From the NCBI RefSeq assembly GCF_015278255.1, contig NZ_JADIJC010000001.1:124001-188000 (forward strand): a stretch of DNA of 64,000 nucleotides. The letters run 5' to 3'. Below are positions 1-6,365 of this stretch, piece after piece. Position 1 is the first letter of the stretch; every line of letters begins with the position of its first letter. Made by a program: the position numbers and the translations under genes. Below the pieces are notes generated by a model. That model had not been told where the DNA came from, made no database searches, and was given only the letters and a program-made list of their open reading frames with translations. Origin of the DNA: Microbacterium hibisci. Its GTDB lineage: Bacteria > Actinomycetota > Actinomycetes > Actinomycetales > Microbacteriaceae.

Positions 1-2
1 TG

Positions 3-1163
3 GGCCGGCTGGCCAACGACACGACCGTCGGGGCGGTGACCTACCCCGCCGGGTCTTTCGTGGTCGACATGCATCAGCCCCGCCGCGGACTCGCGAACGC
101 CCTGCTCGATCTCGGCACCGACATCTCGGCCAAGGTGCCGTCGATGTACGACATCTCGGCGTGGAGCCTCGCCTACCTGTGGGGCGCCACCGTCGACAAG
201 GTCGGCGCCACGACCGACGCGCCGATCGGCGCGGTGGTGCCGCTTCACCGCGTGCCGCAGGACGGCGTGCTGCCGAAGAAGGCCCCCTACGTCGCGTTCG
301 ATGTCGCGGGCGTCGAGGACTACCGCGCCCTGAACGCGCTGCTGGCCGCCGACGCTCCGGTGTGGCTGCTCGACGACGGCCGCGCGGTGGTCGGTCCCGA
401 GGGACTGGGAGCCGCGGCGGACGCGGTCGTCGCGTACGACATCCCGTTCGAGGCGGCCTCGCCCGGCGACGTCGCGGCGCTCGACGCCGCCACCGAGCTC
501 GAGCAGCTCACCATCGCCGTCGCGGGGACGCAGGACGATGTGCTCTCGCTCGCCGAGCTCGGCTTCACCGAGGTCGTGCCCGTCACGGCCGCGGGAGTGC
601 AGGCAGGCGCCGCCACCGGCACGACGGGTCTCGAGGGCGCGGACGTGCTCTGGGTCGGCTCCTCGTTCTCGCTCGCCGCAGGTTCCGCGGGCCGCACGTA
701 CGTCCAGCAGTGGGTGGACGCGGGCGGATCCATCGTCGGACGCACCAACCAGGCGTACTCCGCGGCATCGACGTACGGTCTGGTGTCGGCGAGCATCGTG
801 GCCGGCAACAACTCGGGCAACGGCATCGTGGATGTCGACACGCCCGAGGGGTCGCTGTTCTCGGCGCACCCGCAGGACGCATCGTTCATCTACCCGGCGT
901 ACTGGTTCACGAACCTGGGTGCCGGCACGGCAGCGGAGCTCCGGTACGCCGCCGACCCGCTCCTCGCCGGGCACTGGCGCGCGAGCGGCGCCGGCACGAA
1001 CGGTCCCGCCGCGGCTGCCGGGCAGGCAGCGGTCATCTCGGGAGAGGCGGCATCCGGCGCGCGTGCCGTGGTGTTCGGCACCTCTCCGTTCTTCCGCACA
1101 CACCCGAAGGGGGCGATGAGCCAAGCCGCGAACGCCATCTTCTGGGCGGCTGACGGCGACTGA
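3..1163 (+). CDS. C-terminal part of a probable M14-family zinc carboxypeptidase (5' end outside window)
   Basis: The frame is open from base 3, so the gene starts upstream and only the last 386 residues are visible. They begin in a segment with QPRRGLANALLDLGTDIS and MYDISAWSLAYLWGA, which I recognise from large secreted actinobacterial M14 peptidases. The zinc-binding HxxE region is not in the window, so catalysis cannot be judged. The rest is rich in Ala, Gly, Val and Thr with few charged runs, as in an extracellular beta-rich C-terminal region. It ends in TGA and is followed at once by a strong hairpin, so it is probably last in its transcript. A different secreted hydrolase with the same C-terminal module remains possible. 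Confidence 0.65.
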   Translation, partial: GRLANDTTVGAVTYPAGSFVVDMHQPRRGLANALLDLGTDISAKVPSMYDISAWSLAYLWGATVDKVGATTDAPIGAVVPLHRVPQDGVLPKKAPYVAFDVAGVEDYRALNALLAADAPVWLLDDGRAVVGPEGLGAAADAVVAYDIPFEAASPGDVAALDAATELEQLTIAVAGTQDDVLSLAELGFTEVVPVTAAGVQAGAATGTTGLEGADVLWVGSSFSLAAGSAGRTYVQQWVDAGGSIVGRTNQAYSAASTYGLVSASIVAGNNSGNGIVDVDTPEGSLFSAHPQDASFIYPAYWFTNLGAGTAAELRYAADPLLAGHWRASGAGTNGPAAAAGQAAVISGEAASGARAVVFGTSPFFRTHPKGAMSQAANAIFWAADGD

Positions 1164-1173
1164 CCCCGACGAC

Positions 1174-1213
1174 GGCCCCCGTCCCGTTTCGCTCGCGTTA
1201 CGGGACGGGGGCC
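1174..1213 (+). terminator. Hairpin after the M14 peptidase gene
   Basis: A perfect 14-bp stem (1174-1187 pairing with 1200-1213, GGCCCCCGTCCCGT on the left arm) closes a 12-nt loop, starting 10 nt after the stop codon. There is no T-run, as is common for terminators in high-GC actinobacteria. Confidence 0.75.
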
Positions 1214-1251
1214 CGTTCATGTCACCTCTTCGATCCGCGGGCGGTGAGGTC

Positions 1252-1257
1252 TAGCAT
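1252..1257 (+). promoter_or_regulatory. Possible -10 box of the copper-storage-like gene
   Basis: TAGCAT matches the TANNNT form of other -10 boxes here. A weak -35 (TTCGAT, 1229-1234) lies 17 nt upstream. It would give a leader of about 45 nt with a ribosome binding site. The assignment rests on pattern alone. Confidence 0.35.
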
Positions 1258-1310
1258 GGCCGCAGGCGGGCCCCCTGCCCGTCGTTCCCCACAGCGGAAG
1301 GATGCGGCCG

Positions 1311-1712
1311 ATGGACCAGATGATGATGGGCGCCATGTCGAAAGACATGATGAGCATGCCCGGCATGGAGACCATGGACATGTCGGTCATGCAGGCCTGT
1401 ATGGACGCCTGCTCGGCCTGCGAGCAGGCATGCACGGTGTGCTCCACGCAGATGATGTCGTGCGCGCCCGCGTGCATGAACTGCGCGGACATGTGCAACA
1501 CGATGATGCGCGCCATGATGCGCATGCAGGGCATGAACCCCGCCACCATGATGTCGATGCTCGACGCGTGCATCGCGATGTGCCAGCTCTGCATGGACGA
1601 GTGCATGGAGCACGCCGACCACAGCGAGGTCTGCAAGATGTGCGCTCAGGCATGCAAGGCGTGCATGGACGCCTGCATGGCCATGAAGGACATGATGATG
1701 GCGATGAGCTGA
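1311..1712 (+). CDS. Met- and Cys-rich four-helix copper-storage-like protein (Csp/DUF326 type)
   Basis: The 133-residue product has 18 cysteines, many in CxxxC or CxxC spacing along predicted helices (QACMDACSACEQACTVC; KMCAQACKACMDAC), and about 37 methionines. This matches the Csp/DUF326 four-helix bundles, where Cys thiols lining the bundle core bind many Cu(I) ions. No signal peptide is present, so the protein is probably cytosolic like Csp3. I chose ATG 1311 rather than ATG 1302 because GGAAGG at 1296-1301 sits 9 nt before it, whereas it abuts the upstream ATG. The gene stands alone between a terminator and a reverse-strand gene. Copper storage or detoxification is inferred from the family; the 28 % Met content is exceptional. 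Confidence 0.85.
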   Translation: MDQMMMGAMSKDMMSMPGMETMDMSVMQACMDACSACEQACTVCSTQMMSCAPACMNCADMCNTMMRAMMRMQGMNPATMMSMLDACIAMCQLCMDECMEHADHSEVCKMCAQACKACMDACMAMKDMMMAMS

Positions 1713-1766
1713 GGCTCGTCGCTTCTCTTATGCGAGCGGCTGGCGGAACCGGCTCACCCGGGGGCG

Positions 1767-2117
1767 TCAGCCGCGCAGGACGTTGAACCGCGAGCCGCCC
1801 ACGGCGAGCACGTGGTAGCGCTCGTGGAGCGCGACCGGCGTGCCGGGTGCGGCCGCAGCGGCGGCTCCCGTGCCGTTCCACAGCGCGACGGGGGACCAGT
1901 CCGCGAGCGTGCGGACGATCACGAAGCCCGAGCGCGGATCGGATGCCTCGACGATGGCGTCCGCCCAGTCCGACGGGGTCGCCGCGGCGAGGCGCGCCTG
2001 GATCAGGTGCAGCGCGTGACCCGGTGCGAACGAGGAGCAGGTGTCACTGTGGTCGCACATGCACGCCGCACGCTCACGCACCTCGAGGGGCGGGATGTGG
2101 CTGTGCGGGGTGGACAC
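1767..2117 (-). CDS. Small conserved-looking protein of unknown function
   Basis: This encodes 116 residues from a GTG start. I chose it because AAGGAG (2122-2129 region, minus strand) lies 6 nt upstream; a longer frame to 2210 would have a poorly conserved-looking, Pro-rich N-terminus. Visible features are a CMCDHSDTCSS segment near residue 19-29, which could bind metal, and a helical stretch followed by a strand-like C-terminus (HERYHVLAVGGSRFNVL). No transmembrane segment is evident. It converges on the copper-storage-like gene. I do not recognise the family, and no function can be assigned. Confidence 0.6.
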   Translation of the reverse strand: MSTPHSHIPPLEVRERAACMCDHSDTCSSFAPGHALHLIQARLAAATPSDWADAIVEASDPRSGFVIVRTLADWSPVALWNGTGAAAAAAPGTPVALHERYHVLAVGGSRFNVLRG

Positions 2118-2253
2118 GATCGACTCCTTCTCTCCGACGGATCGTTGCGGTCCTGCCAGGCTAGGTGGGGGCTCCGGTCCTGGCATCTCGCCCGACACGC
2201 GGCGAAACATTGCGCGAATGGAATCGTCCTCGTCGGAGCCGGGAGCGATCAGA

Positions 2254-2259
2254 TAGTCT
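2254..2259 (+). promoter_or_regulatory. Candidate -10 box for the FHA gene
   Basis: TAGTCT lies 21 nt before the GTG start. A strong GAGGAGG ribosome binding site stands between them, so this would be a leadered transcript. No clear -35 is visible. Confidence 0.4.
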
Positions 2260-2280
2260 GAACGGACAGAGGAGGAAACC

Positions 2281-2784
2281 GTGGAGCACGACCGCCGACC
2301 CGATCAGGGCGACATCCGCCGCGCAGCCGGGGCCGACGCACACGATTCCGATCGCGCGGCCGACACGACGCAGACCTTCGGCCACGACTCCGATCTGTCG
2401 TTCGTGCCCTTCGGCAGTGAGCTCGGGGATGCCGAGCTCGACGCCATCGAGGCGCTCCCGTCGGGTGCCGCGCTTCTGCTGGTCCGCTCCGGACCCACCG
2501 CGGGCGCCCGCTACCTGCTGGACTCCGACGTGACGACGATCGGTCGCCACCCGGAGGCCGACATCTTCTTCGACGACGTCACCGTCTCGCGCCGTCACGC
2601 CGAGATCACGCGCACCGGCACGTCCTTCGAGCTCGTCGACCAGCGCTCCCTCAACGGCAGCTACGTCAACGGCGAGCGGGTCGACCGGGCCACGCTCGTC
2701 AACGGCGCCGAGGTGCGCATCGGAAAGTTCCGACTCAACTTCTTCGTCTCTCCCGCCGACCTCTCGCGGGCGGCGGAGGCCTGA
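2281..2784 (+). CDS. garA: FHA-domain signalling protein, GarA/OdhI type
   Basis: The 167-residue protein has a flexible acidic N-terminus and one FHA domain at about residues 65-150, with the phosphothreonine-binding features GRHPEAD, SRRHAE and SLNGSYVNGE. At residues 28-33 it carries DTTQTF, in the place of the ETTSVF phospho-switch of mycobacterial GarA and corynebacterial OdhI. In those proteins, kinases phosphorylate one Thr of the pair and the domain then folds back on it, relieving inhibition of 2-oxoglutarate dehydrogenase. The same role is inferred here. The GTG start follows GAGGAGG at good spacing. Its stop overlaps the start of the MerR gene by one base (TGATG), an order shared with the Rv1827-Rv1828 region of M. 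tuberculosis. Confidence 0.88.
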   Translation: MEHDRRPDQGDIRRAAGADAHDSDRAADTTQTFGHDSDLSFVPFGSELGDAELDAIEALPSGAALLLVRSGPTAGARYLLDSDVTTIGRHPEADIFFDDVTVSRRHAEITRTGTSFELVDQRSLNGSYVNGERVDRATLVNGAEVRIGKFRLNFFVSPADLSRAAEA

Positions 2785-3476
2785 TGCCCGCGGCATCCGC
2801 CCACGAAAGGGCGTCGTCCGCGGGTCTTCTCAGCATCGGGCAGGTTCTGGCGCGCCTCTCGCCGGAGTTCCCTTCCCTCACCTCCAGCAAGCTGCGCTTC
2901 CTCGAGGTCCAGGGCATCGTGACGCCGCTGCGCACCGAGTCGGGCTACCGCAAGTTCTCGCAGGACGACCTGGAGCGGCTCCGGCTCGCGCTCACCCTGC
3001 AGCGCGACCACTACCTGCCCCTGTCGGTCATCCGCGAATACCTCGAAGACGTCGACGCCGGGCGCGACCCCGCGACACCTACGGCGGTGCCGCCGCCGTC
3101 GATCGTGCCGGCGCCGCGCCGATACCGCCGCGACGAGATGCTCGCCGCCGCCGGCGCCGCGCCGCAGCTGCTCAACGACGCGATCAGCACCGGCATCATC
3201 GCCGGTGCCGAGTCGTACACCGAGCAGTCCGTCACGCTGCTCAGGGCGCTGGTCGCCCTCGACCGCCACGGCATCGAGCCGCGGCACGTGCGGGCGCTGC
3301 GCCAGAGCGCAGAGCGCGACGTCGCGCTGGTCGAGTCGGCGCTGGCACCGCTGCTGCGGCGGACGGATGCCTCGTCCCGCGGTCGTGCGGGCGAGCTGGC
3401 GCCCGAGCTGACCCGGCGCCTCGACGACGTGCGCGCGATCTTCGTGCGCACGGCGCTCGACCGCATGCTCTCCTGA
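2784..3476 (+). CDS. ftsR: MerR-family regulator, FtsR/Rv1828 type
   Basis: The 230-residue protein has an N-terminal winged helix-turn-helix of the MerR class at about residues 15-85 (LLSIGQVLARL, then KLRFLEVQGIVTP and SGYRKFSQDDLERL). A linker and a second helical domain follow. Position directly after garA and overall form match Rv1828 and corynebacterial FtsR, an activator of ftsZ. There is no Cys-based metal site, so it is not a metal sensor. It is translationally coupled to garA by the TGATG overlap. The ftsZ gene of this window has a MerR-style promoter (38279-38309), a plausible target. The symbol is by homology and gene order. Confidence 0.82.
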   Translation: MPAASAHERASSAGLLSIGQVLARLSPEFPSLTSSKLRFLEVQGIVTPLRTESGYRKFSQDDLERLRLALTLQRDHYLPLSVIREYLEDVDAGRDPATPTAVPPPSIVPAPRRYRRDEMLAAAGAAPQLLNDAISTGIIAGAESYTEQSVTLLRALVALDRHGIEPRHVRALRQSAERDVALVESALAPLLRRTDASSRGRAGELAPELTRRLDDVRAIFVRTALDRMLS

Positions 3477-3543
3477 CGCGCCCCTCGCGCGACACGCCGA
3501 CCCCCGATGGCCGGATGTCGTTGCCGCGAGGGGGAGCCTGATC

Positions 3544-3549
3544 TAGCGT
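3544..3549 (+). promoter_or_regulatory. Candidate -10 box for the second MerR gene
   Basis: TAGCGT lies in the 103-nt gap between the two MerR genes, 30 nt before the start codon, with a GGAGGGGGGA ribosome binding site between. It suggests the second gene has its own promoter. Confidence 0.4.
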
Positions 3550-3579
3550 GGAAGTATTCGATCCGGAGGGGGGAACGAC

Positions 3580-4122
3580 ATGTCCGGAGACGTGACTCCT
3601 GGCGAGCCGTTCGGTGCGGAACTCCTCTTCACCGACGGGCTCCCCGCGATGGACGACGAAGTGGGCTACCGGGGTGCTGCCGCCGCCAAGGCCGCGGGCA
3701 TCACGTATCGCCAGCTCGACTACTGGGCGCGCACCGAACTGGTCGAGCCCACCGTCCGCGGCGCCAGCGGCTCCGGATCCCAGCGCCTCTACGGCTTCCG
3801 CGACATCCTCGTGCTGAAGCTCGTCAAGCGGCTCCTCGACACCGGCATCTCGCTGCAGCAGATCCGTACGGCCGTCGACCAGCTGCGGGCCGCCGGCATC
3901 CGCGACCTCGCAGGGACCACCCTCATGAGCGACGGCGCCTCGGTCTACCTGTGCACGTCGAACGACGAGGTCATCGACCTCGTGAGCCGCGGCCAGGGCG
4001 TCTTCGGCATCGCCGTCGGCAAGGTGCTCCGCGAGGTCGAGACCGAGCTCCTCGAGTTCGAGGTCGAGAAGCCCGACCCGATGGACGAGCTCGCCGTCCG
4101 CCGCGCCGCCCGCTCCGCCTGA
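3580..4122 (+). CDS. MerR-family regulator, Rv1830 type
   Basis: The 180-residue protein carries a MerR helix-turn-helix at about residues 27-95 (GYRGAAAAKAAGITYRQLDY, then RLYGFRDILVLKLVKRLLDTG). A short C-terminal region with an acidic end follows. It resembles the second MerR of the garA locus in mycobacteria (Rv1830). In mycobacteria a bifunctional-nuclease (DUF151) gene separates the two regulators; here only 103 nt do. The ATG start has a GGAGG-rich ribosome binding site 8-16 nt upstream. Targets are unknown. The gene converges on the cystathionine gene with one base between stop codons and no hairpin. Confidence 0.85.
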   Translation: MSGDVTPGEPFGAELLFTDGLPAMDDEVGYRGAAAAKAAGITYRQLDYWARTELVEPTVRGASGSGSQRLYGFRDILVLKLVKRLLDTGISLQQIRTAVDQLRAAGIRDLAGTTLMSDGASVYLCTSNDEVIDLVSRGQGVFGIAVGKVLREVETELLEFEVEKPDPMDELAVRRAARSA

Positions 4123-4123
4123 C

Positions 4124-5341
4124 TCAGCGGGCCGTCTGCACGGCTCTGCCCGCGGCGCTGTCGCCCGTTGACGTGGTCGACGTGAGCGCCTGCGCGAGGT
4201 CGGCGATGAGATCCTGCGGGTCTTCGAGCCCGATCGACAGGCGAACGAGGGCGTCGGAGGGCTTCGCGTCGGAGGCGACCGGACGGTGCGTCAGCGCAGC
4301 CGGATGCTGGATCAGCGAGTCGACGCTGCCCAGCGACACCGCGTGCGTGAACAGCTGAACCGATGACGTGAGCGCCGCGGCGGCGTCGAACCCGCCTGCC
4401 AGCTCGATCGCGACCATGGCGCCGGGGCCGGCCTGCTGCGTGCCCACGAGGCCGAGCGGGTCGCTCTCCGCGAACCCGGGGAAGTGGACGCGGTGCACCT
4501 CGGGGCGGGTCCGAAGCCACTCCGCCACGGCGTGTGCGCCTGCCTGCTGCGCGCGCACGCGCACCGGCAGCGTCGCCAGGCCGCGGTGGAGGAGGTAGGC
4601 CGCCAGGGGATGCATGATCGCGCCGGTGATCGCGCGGGTGCGGCGAAGCGCCGCGGCCAGCCGTGCATCGCACGCGACCACGCCGCCCACGACGTCACCG
4701 TGGCCGCCGAGGTACTTCGTCGCGCTGTGGAGCGAGAGGGCCGCACCGAGATCGAGCGGGTGCTGCAGCACCGGCGTGGCGAAGGTGTTGTCGACCAGCA
4801 CGGGCACATCGCCCGCGTCCGCGACGACGGCGGCGATGTCGACGAGCTCGAGCGTCGGGTTGGCGGGCGTCTCGAGCACCACGAGGGCGGTGTCGTCGCG
4901 CAGCGCCGCACGGACGCCGTCGGGGGTGCAGAAGGTCGCCTCGACACCGAGCAGGCCCGACGCGAGCAGGTGGTCGGTGCCGCCGTACAGCGGTCGCACG
5001 CCGACGACATGGCGCCGTTGCGACTCGTGCGTCACAGCGAGCAGCACCGCCGTGACCGCGGCCATGCCCGACGAGAAGGCGACCGCCTCTTCAGCGTGCT
5101 CCAAGACGGCCAGAGCCTCCTCGAACCGAGCGACGGTCGGGTTCCACAGGCGGGCATAGACGTTCGATCCGCCCTCGAACGGGTGCCCGCCGGTCGCGAG
5201 GACCTCGTACGACATGCCGCCGAGCTCGATGCCGGGCAGTGGGTTGGTCGACGAGAGGTCGAGGGGGAGGGCGTGCACACCCAGGTCCGCGAGATCGTCG
5301 CGGCCGGCGTGCACGGCAAGGCTGTCAGGGTGCAGCGTCAT
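4124..5341 (-). CDS. Cystathionine gamma-synthase/lyase-family PLP enzyme
   Basis: This trans-sulfuration enzyme family uses PLP to act on cystathionine, homocysteine or methionine. The 405-residue product has the family hallmarks YARLWNPT (phosphate binding from the partner subunit), SSGMAA, VLVDNTFATP and the PLP-lysine motif HSATKYLGGHGD. I prefer ATG 5341 (MTLHPDSLAVHAG) over ATG 5350 because family proteins begin near this sequence. Synthase, cystathionine gamma-lyase and methionine gamma-lyase cannot be separated by eye. The gene stands alone. A palindrome-rich upstream element (5403-5448) suggests control by a dimeric regulator, but no Lrp/AsnC gene is adjacent, although this enzyme class is often paired with one. 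Confidence 0.88.
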   Translation of the reverse strand: MTLHPDSLAVHAGRDDLADLGVHALPLDLSSTNPLPGIELGGMSYEVLATGGHPFEGGSNVYARLWNPTVARFEEALAVLEHAEEAVAFSSGMAAVTAVLLAVTHESQRRHVVGVRPLYGGTDHLLASGLLGVEATFCTPDGVRAALRDDTALVVLETPANPTLELVDIAAVVADAGDVPVLVDNTFATPVLQHPLDLGAALSLHSATKYLGGHGDVVGGVVACDARLAAALRRTRAITGAIMHPLAAYLLHRGLATLPVRVRAQQAGAHAVAEWLRTRPEVHRVHFPGFAESDPLGLVGTQQAGPGAMVAIELAGGFDAAAALTSSVQLFTHAVSLGSVDSLIQHPAALTHRPVASDAKPSDALVRLSIGLEDPQDLIADLAQALTSTTSTGDSAAGRAVQTAR

Positions 5342-5402
5342 CGGTGCCATGGCGATATGGTCAGCGACATCGCCGCGAAACTCAAATCACGCTGACGGAG
5401 GC

Positions 5403-5448
5403 GAGCACAAAGTGCGCAATGTGCTCATCGGATGAGCAAAGTGTTCAC
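5403..5448 (-). promoter_or_regulatory. Palindromic operator candidate upstream of the cystathionine enzyme
   Basis: A perfect 17-bp palindrome (TGCTCATCGGATGAGCA, 5422-5438) is flanked by two GAGCA(C)AAAGTG repeats starting at 5403 and 5434. The outer GAGCAC/GTGCTC arms (5403-5408 and 5421-5426) form a further inverted repeat. The element lies about 60-110 nt before the start codon and is AT-richer than its surroundings. Confidence 0.55.
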
Positions 5449-5453
5449 CCGCG

Positions 5454-5477
5454 CGGATGCCGCGGGCGCGGCATCCG
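5454..5477 (-). terminator. Hairpin after the parA-like gene, built from the CGGATGCC octamer
   Basis: CGGATGCCGC (5454-5463) pairs perfectly with GCGGCATCCG (5468-5477) around a GGGC loop, 7 nt beyond the ParA stop codon on the minus strand. Both arms contain the octamer that is over-represented in this window. Confidence 0.65.
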
Positions 5478-5483
5478 TCATCG

Positions 5484-6293
5484 TCAGGGACGCGTGTCTT
5501 CCGGAACCGGGATGCGGCCGGTGCGCATGATGCGGTCGAGCAGCGAGTCGAAGTCGGCCGCGAGCTCCTGGGCGGAGTCGCCCGGCCAGATGTGGAGCGG
5601 CTTCGCGGCGCCCTGCGCCTGCTGCAGCGACGTGCGCTCGGGAAGCTGCGGCGAGAGGACGAGCGGACCGAACATGTCGCGCAGCTCTTTGATGCGGAAC
5701 TGGTGCTCGATCGACTGCGGCCGCACGCGGTTCACCACGATGCCGAGCGGCTGCAGGCGCGGTGAGAGACCGCGGCGGATCTCTTCGATCGCCCGCAGCG
5801 CGCGGTCGGCGGCGGCCACGGAGAACAAGCCGGGCTCGGTGACCACGATGACGCGGTCGGATGCCGCCCACGCGGTGCGCGTGAGGGCGTTGAGGGACGG
5901 GGCGCAGTCGATCAGGACGAGGTCGTAGTCGCCCTCGATGGTGGCGAGTGCCTCTTCGAGCTTCCAGACGTCGCGGACGCTTGGGTGCGGGCCGTCGAAG
6001 TTGATGGCGGACGGGCTGCCGATCATGACGTCGATGGTGCCGGGGTGCACCTTCGCCCAGCCGCTGGAGGTGATGGCCTGGCGGACCGTCTTCTCCTTCG
6101 GGTTGGCCAGGACGTCGGCGACGTTCAGCCGGCCGGCCACTTGGATGTCCATGCCCGTCGAGACGTCGGACTGCGGGTCGAGGTCGACGACGAGCGTGCG
6201 GACACCGCGGGCGAAAGCCGCCGACGCGAGTCCGAGAGTCACGGTCGTCTTGCCGACGCCACCCTTGAGCGAGCTGACGGATAGGACGTGCAC
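5484..6293 (-). CDS. ParA-family ATPase (chromosome partitioning type)
   Basis: The 269-residue protein has the deviant Walker A motif KGGVGKTT at residues 10-17, followed by VVDLDPQSD and VLIDCAPSLNA, the signature of ParA/Soj/MinD ATPases that oscillate on DNA or membranes. No ParB gene is next to it, so it is probably an orphan ParA rather than the main segregation system, which usually lies near the origin. It is divergent from pyruvate carboxylase with 72 nt between. The start is GTG 6293; TAACGT on the minus strand ends 8 nt upstream, suggesting little or no leader. Cargo or partner is unknown. Confidence 0.88.
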   Translation of the reverse strand: MHVLSVSSLKGGVGKTTVTLGLASAAFARGVRTLVVDLDPQSDVSTGMDIQVAGRLNVADVLANPKEKTVRQAITSSGWAKVHPGTIDVMIGSPSAINFDGPHPSVRDVWKLEEALATIEGDYDLVLIDCAPSLNALTRTAWAASDRVIVVTEPGLFSVAAADRALRAIEEIRRGLSPRLQPLGIVVNRVRPQSIEHQFRIKELRDMFGPLVLSPQLPERTSLQQAQGAAKPLHIWPGDSAQELAADFDSLLDRIMRTGRIPVPEDTRP

Positions 6294-6315
6294 AAGCCAC
6301 CACGTTACCGTCCCC

Positions 6316-6321
6316 TAGGCT
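6316..6321 (+). promoter_or_regulatory. Candidate -10 box of pyc
   Basis: TAGGCT lies 44 nt before the pyc ATG, and a CGGAGGTC ribosome binding site sits just before the start. No clear -35 is visible. Confidence 0.45.
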
Positions 6322-6365
6322 GAGAGCACACTCAGCCCCGTCCGCACCGCCGCCCCGGAGGTCGT

